The position numbers and the translations under genes were made by a program. A stretch of 21,773 bases of DNA from an uncultured Bacilli bacterium. Its GTDB lineage: Bacteria; Bacillota_I; Bacilli_A; RF39; UBA660. The notes beneath the pieces are model-generated. The model made no database searches. It saw only the letters and a program-made list of their open reading frames with translations, and had not been told where the DNA came from. Positions 7,117 through 13,480 of the stretch are shown here, in pieces (position 1 is the first letter of the stretch; each line of letters starts with the position of its first letter). Location: positions 1-21,773 of the forward strand of contig CALVYO010000008.1 in assembly GCA_944372275.1 (NCBI GenBank), written 5' to 3'.

Positions 7117-7314
7117 ATCATCCGTTAATCCAACAATGTAGTCGATACTAACATTATAGAATTTAGATAATTTAATTAATTGTTCAGTTGGAATTGTAAA
7201 ACTTCCTAATTCATATTTTGAATAATATTGTTGTGATATTCCTAACACTTTAGCAATATCTTTTTGTAAATAATCATTATCGATTCTTAAATCTTTTAAT
7301 CTTTTAAAATGCAT
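7093..7314 (-). CDS. Small XRE-family transcriptional regulator
   Basis: A 73-residue Cro/C1-type helix-turn-helix protein: the HTH spans about residues 8-60 with QKDIAKVLGISQQYYSKYE as the recognition core, followed by the NVSIDYIVGLTD helix typical of these small regulators, and a basic C-terminus (DDKKSRKKA). Start is the second ATG at 7314; the first, at 7326, lies in the GGAGGT Shine-Dalgarno. It is divergent from the NUDIX gene, with a 12-bp palindrome between them, so it may control itself and that neighbour. The signal sensed is unknown. Confidence 0.88.
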   Translation of the reverse strand: MHFKRLKDLRIDNDYLQKDIAKVLGISQQYYSKYELGSFTIPTEQLIKLSKFYNVSIDYIVGLTDDKKSRKKA

Positions 7315-7378
7315 AACTACCTCCATTTTTAATAAGATAACACAAAAATAAATGTATTTTTTATTTTAAATAATAACT

Positions 7379-7390
7379 TATGTATACATA
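7379..7390. promoter_or_regulatory. 12-bp palindrome, candidate XRE operator
   Basis: TATGTATACATA is a perfect palindrome in the divergent space between the XRE regulator and the NUDIX gene. A second short palindrome, CGTACG, follows at 7394-7399. Position and symmetry fit an operator for a dimeric HTH protein; binding is inferred. Confidence 0.4.
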
Positions 7391-7428
7391 TTGCGTACGA
7401 AAATTTATTTAAAAAAACTGAACAAAAT

Positions 7429-7438
7429 ATGCTATAAT
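7429..7438 (+). promoter_or_regulatory. Extended -10 promoter of the NUDIX gene
   Basis: TGC-TATAAT sits about 20 bases before the start codon, an extended -10 without a clear -35. It lies downstream of the palindromes at 7379-7399. Confidence 0.5.
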
Positions 7439-7456
7439 TAACTTAGGAAGTGAGTT

Positions 7457-7888
7457 ATGAAAAGAGAGTTTTGTGCATCGGTGTTTGTAGTTAATCCTAA
7501 CGATAGAAAAATACTATTATGTCATCATAAGAAATTTAATCGTTGGGTTCAACCAGGAGGACATATTGAAAATGATGAAACACCTGAAGAGACAGCATTA
7601 CGAGAGACTTATGAAGAAACAGGTGTAAGAGTTAAATTAATTGGCGAAAGGTTTCCTCGAGAAGACGATTTTATTAGACCATTAGGTATTCAAAAAAATC
7701 GTGGTAAAGATGATTCGTTACATATCGATATAACTTATGTTGGCGTTCCAATTACTCAAGATAATGTAATTGAAGATGATGAAATAGATCGTTGCGCTTG
7801 GTTTAGTTTTGAAGAATTAAACGATATTGAAGTTTTTCCCGATATCAAAATTAGTTTTAACTATATATTAAATAATATACTAAAGTAA
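7457..7888 (+). CDS. NUDIX hydrolase
   Basis: A 143-residue enzyme that hydrolyses a nucleoside diphosphate linked to another group. The NUDIX box is complete: G35 and E41 in GGHIENDE, then R49-E50 and E53-E54-T-G56 in RETYEETGV. Substrate is not evident; the strongly hydrophilic insert REDDFIRPLGIQKNRGKDD and a C-terminal WFSFEELNDIEVFPDI segment are family-typical. ATG 7457 follows AGGAAG. The stop is 14 bases before the next gene, with which it forms a two-gene unit. Confidence 0.9.
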   Translation: MKREFCASVFVVNPNDRKILLCHHKKFNRWVQPGGHIENDETPEETALRETYEETGVRVKLIGERFPREDDFIRPLGIQKNRGKDDSLHIDITYVGVPITQDNVIEDDEIDRCAWFSFEELNDIEVFPDIKISFNYILNNILK

Positions 7889-7902
7889 GGAGTTTATGGG
7901 GG

Positions 7903-8952
7903 ATGGAAAGAACATTATATGAAATTTGTAATGAAATTTTAGCATACACAGTAGAAAACATAATAAATGTAAATGGAAATAAAATAGAAAAGATAAGTGA
8001 AGAATTAATTAAATTTTTAATTACTGATAAAAGTACGTATGAGGATATATTTGAACAATTTGCTTCATTTGAATTTACGGAAGATAAAGCACAGTATAAA
8101 AAAATAATGATGCTAATAATTGTTAGTAGTTCTTATTATTTTGCGCTTTATTGTATAAAAAATGATATGTGCGCTGAAATAAATAAAAGTATAATCGAAG
8201 AATTAGATGATTTGGATTATAAAAAAGTAATTAATATGTTTTATAATTGGAAAAAAAATTATAAAGTTATAGATTATATTGAAGATTATTGTGATTTTGA
8301 TATGAGAAATTATATTTTTAAAAATAATTGTATGGAAGAAGTTATTAAACAAAGAAAATTACGTTTTTTGAATAAAATTAATCCTTTTGAGATATTAAAT
8401 TATTTAGATTATTTGGATCCTGAGATGTTTTTAGAATCTGAAAAAATGATTCAAAAATTCATTGATATATATGATTCATCGCTTTGTTATTGTCGCTTAG
8501 ATGAATTTGATGAAAGTGATAATTATGATAATTTTAACGATTTTGTTGCAGACGTTATTAGAGAAAAAATTGTCGATGAATTTGTAACAGAACATAAAAT
8601 TAAGCAGTTTTACAGTTATATTATATCTAATATTTATGAAGCATTTATAATATATCACCACACTGATAAATTATTAATAAAAAAGTATCCTTTATTTAAA
8701 GAAATCTTTTTAAATGATGAGGTTAATTTCGAATATATATATGAACAAATATTGAATGATAATGAAATTTTATTGGTAATTATCGACTTTTTCATTGAAA
8801 TAAATGATGATATATATGAAAATGATTTAGTATCAAGACGTTTAGATTTTAAAAAAATAGGTGATTTAACAGTGTTAAGAAAACTAGATCCATTTTATGA
8901 AGAAGAAGAAATTATGTATGCTAAAATATTAGAAAAAAGATATCCTAATTAA
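7903..8952 (+). CDS. Unrecognised acidic 349-residue protein
   Basis: I do not recognise a family. No signal peptide or clear membrane helix is seen. The protein is rich in Asp, Glu, Ile, Tyr, Asn and Lys, with many acidic runs (for example EFDESDNYDNFNDF and FYEEEEIMYAKI), and has the look of an all-helical cytoplasmic protein. ATG 7903 is ten bases after AAGGAG. An out-of-frame ATG at 7896 opens a nine-codon reading frame ending at 7922 that overlaps the start. The gene follows the NUDIX gene by 14 bases and is closed by a strong terminator, so the two are probably co-expressed. Confidence 0.75.
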   Translation: MERTLYEICNEILAYTVENIINVNGNKIEKISEELIKFLITDKSTYEDIFEQFASFEFTEDKAQYKKIMMLIIVSSSYYFALYCIKNDMCAEINKSIIEELDDLDYKKVINMFYNWKKNYKVIDYIEDYCDFDMRNYIFKNNCMEEVIKQRKLRFLNKINPFEILNYLDYLDPEMFLESEKMIQKFIDIYDSSLCYCRLDEFDESDNYDNFNDFVADVIREKIVDEFVTEHKIKQFYSYIISNIYEAFIIYHHTDKLLIKKYPLFKEIFLNDEVNFEYIYEQILNDNEILLVIIDFFIEINDDIYENDLVSRRLDFKKIGDLTVLRKLDPFYEEEEIMYAKILEKRYPN

Positions 8953-8963
8953 GATATCTTTTT
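8933..8963. terminator. Bidirectional terminator between the 349-residue gene and ddl
   Basis: Stem AAAAAGATATC / GATATCTTTTT with an 8-base loop containing the stop codon of the plus-strand gene; it reaches the end of ddl on the minus strand. Confidence 0.85.
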
Positions 8964-9867
8964 AAGCGTTTTCAATTAATTTAGTGATTAAATCTTTATA
9001 TTTAAAATTACTAAATAATTTAGGATACATACTTATTTTAGTAAATCCCGGTAAAGTATTTATTTCATTTAAATATATTTTATTATATTCTGTATCATAG
9101 AAAAAATCGATTCTTGCTAATCCTTTTAATTCTAATGCTTCAAATACAGTTTTCGCATATTTTTGTATTTGTTTCTTTATATCAGTAGGAATATCTGAAA
9201 TTATAGTTTTCGCTTTGTTATTAATATATTTAGCATCATAATCATAAAAATTATTATCGGTAATTATTTCACCAATATCCGATATAATCAATTTTTTATC
9301 TTCTAATACAGCACATTCTAATTCTCTAGCCTTTATATATTTTTCAACAATAACATTTTTATCATATTTTAAAGCTTCTTTGATAGCTTTTCTATATTCT
9401 TTATTATTATTTGCGATATTTATTCCAATAGAAGAACCACCATTACTAGGTTTAACAATCACAGGAAATGGAATTATTAATTTTTCTTGATAATTTTGAA
9501 ATGGTACTTGTGGTATTTTATAATAGTTTAATATTTGTTTAGTCCTTTCTTTATCCATACAAATATAACTAGAACCACATTTAGTACCTATATATTTAAT
9601 GTTGAATAAATCTAACATTCCTTGAATTTTTCCATCTTCACCAGTATTACCGTGAATTATATTAAAGACAACATCAAATTGTCTTAAAAATTCAATAATG
9701 TTATCGATTACTTTATTTTCATAAATCCATTCGTTATTTCGTGTAACATATACACAAGATAATTCATATTTGTTTTTATCAATATTTTCCATTATTTCTT
9801 TAGCAGATTGACAAGAAACATCGTGTTCACTTGAATTTCCACCATATATTAAAACTATCTTTTTCAT
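8962..9867 (-). CDS. ddl: D-alanine--D-alanine ligase
   Basis: ATP-grasp enzyme joining two D-Ala residues for the peptidoglycan stem peptide. 301 residues, close to the short DdlB type rather than the longer form of about 360. Seen: N-terminal LIYGGNSSEHDVS, the P-loop-like PVIVKPSNGGSSIGI, EKYIKARELECAV, FYDYDAKY with the Tyr associated with dipeptide rather than depsipeptide ligases, and ARIDFFYD followed by YLNEINTLPGFTKISMYP with the metal-binding Glu/Asn. Start ATG follows AGGTGATAA. It begins three bases after the end of cotJC, so it appears to be the last gene of a coat operon, which is unusual for a cell-wall enzyme. Confidence 0.95.
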   Translation of the reverse strand: MKKIVLIYGGNSSEHDVSCQSAKEIMENIDKNKYELSCVYVTRNNEWIYENKVIDNIIEFLRQFDVVFNIIHGNTGEDGKIQGMLDLFNIKYIGTKCGSSYICMDKERTKQILNYYKIPQVPFQNYQEKLIIPFPVIVKPSNGGSSIGINIANNNKEYRKAIKEALKYDKNVIVEKYIKARELECAVLEDKKLIISDIGEIITDNNFYDYDAKYINNKAKTIISDIPTDIKKQIQKYAKTVFEALELKGLARIDFFYDTEYNKIYLNEINTLPGFTKISMYPKLFSNFKYKDLITKLIENA

Positions 9868-9870
9868 TTA

Positions 9871-10431
9871 TCACCTATTAAATTTGTTTAAATAATAATC
9901 TCTTAATTCTTTAAAACGATTATAATGCACTACTTCACGTTGTCTTAAAAAGGATAATGGTCCTAAAACATCAGGGTCGCTAGTTTGATTCATTAAATTT
10001 TCATAGGTAACTCTTGCTCGTTGCTCAGCAGCCATATCACTTTCTAAATCAGCCCAATAATCACCGGTTGCTTCAATATAAGCACTAGTAAATGGTACAC
10101 CACTAGCATCTATTGGAAAATTCGCATTTTTGTGTTGTGTGTAGTAACCAATTAAGCCATTTTCTTTTAGTTCTTCTAATGTTGCATCTTTCATTAGTTG
10201 TTGTATCATTGTAGCAATCATTTCAAAATGAGCTAATTCTTCAGTACCAATATCGGTTTATAAAGCATATCCTTTTTCATCTGGCATTGTATATCTTTGA
10301 TTTAAGTATCTTAAAGCTGCTCCTAATTCGGAATCTGGACCACCATATTGTGCCATCATCGTTTTAGCTAAACTCAAATCTTTTTTATTTATATTAATAG
10401 GATATTCTAATTTTTTTTCATATCTCCACAT
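9871..10431 (-). pseudogene. cotJC: CotJC (manganese-catalase-like coat protein) interrupted by an in-frame TAA
   Basis: From ATG 10431, after a perfect AGGAGG, the frame reads MWRYEKKLEYP, then QYGGPDSELGAALRYLNQRY, as in CotJC, an inner-coat protein with the manganese catalase ferritin-like fold. Codon 58 is TAA (10258-10260), in GYAL*TDIGTEELAHFEMI, where the family has continuous sequence, commonly GLLTDIGTEE. The frame is then open to 9871 with no indel, giving 186 codons, normal for the family. Candidate metal ligands follow the stop (EE and H in GTEELAHFE, E in AEQRARVTYE). A restart at ATG 10221 would give 116 residues but lose the first helix. It is read as a recent nonsense mutation, a readthrough gene or an assembly error. 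Confidence 0.85.
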
Positions 10432-10441
10432 AAAAAACCTC

Positions 10442-10867
10442 CTAATTTTCCCAAGGCCATGGTTTATTATCCCACATCCAAGGTATATTATTTAAAGCAT
10501 CACTATTTAATAAAATAGGACCATATTCATTTTGATAATTATGTAATAATTCATTTTGTTCGCTGCGATATTTATTAAATAATTCAATAGCATATTTATC
10601 ATCTGGATAAACATCTAAATATAAATTTAAATCTATAATAGCAAACTCTAAACTATCGATATCAGTTAACATTTTAGCTTGATTATTCATTGGCTTAATA
10701 GCATATGGTTTTTCATTTTTGTAAGGGTCATATATATTTTTAAATAAATTTCCCCTAATTAATCCTTCATATGGATTAAATAAATTATCATTTTGATAAT
10801 TGTTTTGATAATTTCTTAAATTATTTCCATCAAAGTAAAAATTTGGTGGATAATTATAATTGTACAT
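10442..10867 (-). CDS. CotJA-CotJB fusion spore coat protein
   Basis: A 141-residue protein. Residues 1-29 are rich in Asn and Tyr. Residues about 31-52 (NPYEGLIRGNLFKNIYDPYK) match the CotJA core of the EGL-x-RGTLFP-x-LY-x-PY type. Residues about 66-141 match CotJB: DSLEFAIIDLNLYLDVYPDD, then FGP-like YGPILL, and a Trp-rich end IPWMWDNKPWPWEN. In Bacillus cotJA and cotJB are separate genes; here a single frame covers both. ATG 10867 follows GGGAGGAAA; an in-frame TTG at 10882 overlaps that site. The TAG stop overlaps the AGGAGG of cotJC, so the two are coupled. The product is expected on the spore. Confidence 0.85.
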   Translation of the reverse strand: MYNYNYPPNFYFDGNNLRNYQNNYQNDNLFNPYEGLIRGNLFKNIYDPYKNEKPYAIKPMNNQAKMLTDIDSLEFAIIDLNLYLDVYPDDKYAIELFNKYRSEQNELLHNYQNEYGPILLNSDALNNIPWMWDNKPWPWEN

Positions 10868-10884
10868 AGTTTTTCCTCCCAATT

Positions 10885-10914
10885 TATCTTATGACTACTT
10901 AGGCAGTTAGTATA
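10885..10914 (-). promoter_or_regulatory. Mother-cell sigma (E/K)-like promoter of the cotJ operon
   Basis: On the minus strand, ATA, a 17-base spacer and CATAAGAT fit the sigma-E pattern (ATA-N16-18-CATACAnT) with two mismatches. The same site fits sigma-K (AC-N16-CATAnnnTA) exactly. It starts 17 bases upstream of the cotJAB ATG, close enough that the leader would be very short. Bacillus cotJ is sigma-E-dependent. Confidence 0.45.
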
Positions 10915-10953
10915 GGTAAAATAACTATATTTAATGAAAATTTGTAAAAAGTG

Positions 10954-10982
10954 TTGCAAAAGTTAGTAAAATTTGATATTAT
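10954..10982 (+). promoter_or_regulatory. Promoter of tRNA-His
   Basis: TTGCAA (10954-10959), a 17-base spacer and TATTAT (10977-10982), about 30 bases upstream of the mature tRNA. Confidence 0.6.
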
Positions 10983-11012
10983 TTTATATGTCAACTTATT
11001 TTGTTGATAAAT

Positions 11013-11089
11013 GGCGCAATTGGTGAAGGGGTTAACACGGCGGATTGTGGTTCCGTTATGCAAGGGTTCGAATCCCTTATTGCGCCCCA
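11013..11089 (+). tRNA. tRNA-His (GTG)
   Basis: Cloverleaf read by hand: acceptor GCGCAAT / ATTGCGC, D stem GTG / CAC, anticodon stem GCGGA / TCCGT with loop TTGTGGT (anticodon GTG, 11047-11049), a 5-base variable loop, and T stem AAGGG / CCCTT with loop TTCGAAT. The extra G at -1 (11013) faces discriminator C73 (11086), the identity element of tRNA-His, and CCA is encoded (11087-11089). It stands alone, with its own promoter and terminator, between two divergently oriented spore-surface genes. Confidence 0.96.
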
Positions 11090-11100
11090 TTTTATAAATT

Positions 11101-11127
11101 AATTCATATTTTATTATGAATTTTTTT
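11101..11127 (+). terminator. Terminator after tRNA-His
   Basis: Stem AATTCATA / TATGAATT with a 6-base loop, then a run of Ts. Confidence 0.7.
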
Positions 11128-11147
11128 AATATTTAAACATATATCTA

Positions 11148-11175
11148 ACTAATTTATTTTTATAAACATATGATG
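11148..11175 (+). promoter_or_regulatory. Sigma-K-like promoter of the collagen-like gene
   Basis: AC (11148-11149), a 17-base spacer and CATATGATG match AC-N16-17-CATAnnnTA with one mismatch. A late mother-cell promoter would suit a spore-surface protein. In AT-rich DNA such short motifs arise easily. Confidence 0.35.
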
Positions 11176-11201
11176 TAAAGAATAAATAGGGGTTGAAATG
11201 T

Positions 11202-12035
11202 ATGTACAGTAATCAAGAAAATAATTTTAATAAAAGAAATTGTATGTCTTGTATAAGAATATATCAAATTACAGGCCCAACGGGTCCAATAGGTGTGACT
11301 GGCCCAACTGGTCCAACTGGTAGTATACAACCTAATCCATATAATTTGTATGTTTTATCTACTGCTGGCCCAAATTGAGATGGAACTGAAGAAAATCCAT
11401 TTCAAACAATTGAGCAGGCATTAGCGGTATCTCAACCTAATGGAATAATAAATGTTTTAAATGGTACCTATCCTATTACTAATCAATTAAATTTAAATAT
11501 ACCAGGCTTAATAATATAAGGTCGAGCAGGGTCAGAAATATTGTTACAATCTGCCATTGTACCATTTTTATGTAATAGTGATAATACGACAATTGAAAGA
11601 CTTACGATGACTAGTGATCAACCTTATCCAGTTGAGTTTATTTAAATAGGTGGTAATAATAATCAAATTATAAATTGTGACATATATGGACCTAATCAAT
11701 CAGGTGATTCCTCGACTTGGGTAGTAAATAGAGGATTTGTAACTCAACTAAATACGACAAATTTACTTGTGAGAAATAATATTTTTCATACTTTAAGGCA
11801 GCCTGCTTATTTGAATCCTAATTCGACAGGAACAATTATGGATAGTGTTGTATATAATACGCGTGGATTTGTAGTTGATTAAGCAATATTTTTATTTTCT
11901 GGAAATTCATGAGGGTTACCAGAAAATGCTGTGGATATCGCATTACTTTCAGGAACAACAACAGGAGCACCATATGACCCATTGTCGTTATTAGAGGCTA
12001 GTAATAGCAATGCTACAATAAGTGATCAAAGATAA
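11202..12035 (+). pseudogene. Collagen-like beta-helix spore-surface protein with five in-frame stops
   Basis: A single frame of 277 sense-plus-stop codons runs from ATG 11202 (after AGGGGT) to TAA 12033 without any indel. It begins with a short Cys-containing leader and GPTGP collagen-type repeats (about residues 25-40), then a beta-helix-like domain of the sort seen after collagen repeats in exosporium proteins of Bacillus relatives (GTYPITNQLNL, VNRGFVTQ, LRQPAYLNPNSTGTIM, VVYNTRGFVVD, ALLSGTTTGAPYDPLSLLEA, ISDQR). Five codons are stops: TGA 11376, TAA 11517, TAA 11643, TAA 11880 and TGA 11910. From my memory of the family, 11643 and 11880 fall where Gln is usual (EFIQI, VDQAIF) and 11910 where Trp is usual (GNSWG). 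Codon use is less AT-biased than in the neighbours, suggesting transfer. Confidence 0.8.
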
Positions 12036-12064
12036 AAGTGACAATTAAATTGTCATTTTTTTTA
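12036..12064 (+). terminator. Terminator after the collagen-like gene
   Basis: Stem TGACAAT / ATTGTCA with loop TAA, then about nine Ts. Confidence 0.85.
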
Positions 12065-12075
12065 ATTTAATAATG

Positions 12076-12104
12076 TTGTAATTTAATATGTAAAATTATA
12101 TAAT
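12076..12104 (+). promoter_or_regulatory. Promoter of the methyltransferase gene at 12127
   Basis: TTGTAA (12076-12081), a 17-base spacer and TATAAT (12099-12104). Confidence 0.65.
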
Positions 12105-12126
12105 ATAAATATATTGAGGAGATTTT

Positions 12127-12822
12127 ATGGAATATAAAGAGTTTGCTAAATACTATGATAAATTTTATAGTAAAAAAGATTATCAAAAAGAAGTATTATT
12201 TTTAAATAATTTTATTAATAAAGGAGATAAAATTATCGATATTGGATGTGGCACAGGAATGCACGCATCTTTATTAAAAGATTATAATATTGATGGATTA
12301 GACTTAAATAAAGAAATGTTAGAAATAGCGAAATCGAGAATAAATGGTGATTTATATCAGCAAAACATATTGGATATTAAAATAAATAAAAAGTATGATG
12401 TCATAATTTCAATGTTTGCTGTGATTAATCATTTAAGAAACATTGATGAATTAGAGTTATGTTTAAAAAATTTAAAACAAATATTAAATCCTAATGGAAA
12501 AATCATTATTGATTTACACAATCCGCAAGATTCTGGTAAAAAAATAGATTCATTTAACAATATGAAACGAACTATGATATGGAATTACGATAAAGAATCT
12601 AAAATAGAAAAGAGTAATATTATTTTTGAAGTTAATGATAAAATATATAACGATACACATACATTTAGAATTTTTAGTATAGAAGAAATAAAAAATATAT
12701 GTTTAAAAATAGGATTAAAGGTAGAAAAAGTCTATGAAAATTATGATGTTTTAAAAGAAGGAAATATCTTTTCCAAAAATTTACAGTTTATAATTACTTA
12801 TTCCAATTTGACTAAATCATAA
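12127..12822 (+). CDS. Class I SAM-dependent methyltransferase
   Basis: A 231-residue cytoplasmic methyltransferase. Motif I is IIDIGCGTGMHASLL (residues about 36-50), the acidic end of strand 2 is GLDLNKEML, motif II/IV covers YDVIISMFAVINHL, and NPNGKIIIDLHNP is the post-strand-4 segment. The core belongs to the small-molecule methyltransferase group (Methyltransf_11/25 type). The substrate is not evident. ATG 12127 follows TGAGGA. It has its own promoter and does not look coupled to the downstream secreted protein. Confidence 0.85.
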   Translation: MEYKEFAKYYDKFYSKKDYQKEVLFLNNFINKGDKIIDIGCGTGMHASLLKDYNIDGLDLNKEMLEIAKSRINGDLYQQNILDIKINKKYDVIISMFAVINHLRNIDELELCLKNLKQILNPNGKIIIDLHNPQDSGKKIDSFNNMKRTMIWNYDKESKIEKSNIIFEVNDKIYNDTHTFRIFSIEEIKNICLKIGLKVEKVYENYDVLKEGNIFSKNLQFIITYSNLTKS

Positions 12823-12877
12823 AATTATGGTAAAATTAAAAACGTTTTCCCAAATTTTTATGAAGAGGTGAAAAAAT

Positions 12878-13429
12878 TTGAAAACAAAGCTGTGCGTTTT
12901 TCTAGGGTTATTTATAGCAAGTAATTTTATGAATATAACTATAGAAGAGCCGACTATTATAGAGCCCAAAAAAAATTTAATAGCAGATTCTTCTTTACAA
13001 GTTGAAGAAGAAATTGTATATGATGGATTAACAGAGCAACAATTAATCGATAAAGTTAATAAGTTCTTATCATCTGATTTAAAGAATAAAGGAAAATTAT
13101 ACGTTACATATTCCTTAGAAAAAGGTGTTGATCCTTATTTGGCAGTTGCGATATCAATGCACGAAACAGGTTGTAAATGGGGATGTAGTACCTTAGTTAA
13201 AGAATGTAACAACGTTGGTGGTCAAGTAGGTGGACCATCTTGTAATGGTGGATCATATAAAAAATATGATACATTAGATGAAGGAATTAAAGGATTTATC
13301 GATAATATTGCTAAAAACTATGTACAAAAAGGATTAACAACAGCTGAAGAAATGAATCCAAAATATGCTGCTGATACAAAATGGGCTAGTAAAGTTAATA
13401 AATATATTGACGAAATTAAAGAATCCTAG
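12878..13429 (+). CDS. Secreted glucosaminidase/lysozyme-like protein
   Basis: A 183-residue protein with a hydrophobic N-terminal segment (about residues 4-20), so it is probably exported or membrane-anchored. The C-terminal two thirds resemble the lysozyme-like/endo-beta-N-acetylglucosaminidase fold: GVDPYLAVAISMHETG gives the candidate catalytic Glu96, followed by CNNVGG and the YDTLDEGIKGFIDNI segment. Four cysteines (99, 103, 110, 122) cluster round the active site and may form disulfides. The start is TTG 12878, seven bases after GAGGTG; there is no suitable ATG. It would cut peptidoglycan glycan strands. Its role (growth, sporulation or competition) is not shown by context. Confidence 0.75.
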   Translation: MKTKLCVFLGLFIASNFMNITIEEPTIIEPKKNLIADSSLQVEEEIVYDGLTEQQLIDKVNKFLSSDLKNKGKLYVTYSLEKGVDPYLAVAISMHETGCKWGCSTLVKECNNVGGQVGGPSCNGGSYKKYDTLDEGIKGFIDNIAKNYVQKGLTTAEEMNPKYAADTKWASKVNKYIDEIKES

Positions 13430-13444
13430 ATATCTAGGATTTTT
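13422..13444 (+). terminator. Terminator after the glucosaminidase-like gene
   Basis: A perfect 20-bp palindrome (AATCCTAGAT / ATCTAGGATT) followed by Ts, overlapping the stop codon. Confidence 0.85.
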
Positions 13445-13480
13445 GTTTAAGATATTGTATAATAAAAGTGAGGTGACAAG

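Noticed and set aside
11193..11201. TTG 11193 as the start of the collagen-like gene
   Set aside because: It overlaps the AGGGGT ribosome site; ATG 11202 is correctly spaced.
11202..12035. Genome-wide recoding of TGA to Trp and TAA to Gln
   Set aside because: TGA ends intact genes such as the SGNH, Fic, XRE and SDR genes, with the next gene or a terminator placed accordingly, and TAA ends most others. The code here is standard.
11202..12035. Target of a diversity-generating retroelement
   Set aside because: No reverse transcriptase or template repeat is visible in the window, and the changes inferred are C-to-T/G-to-A rather than adenine-directed.
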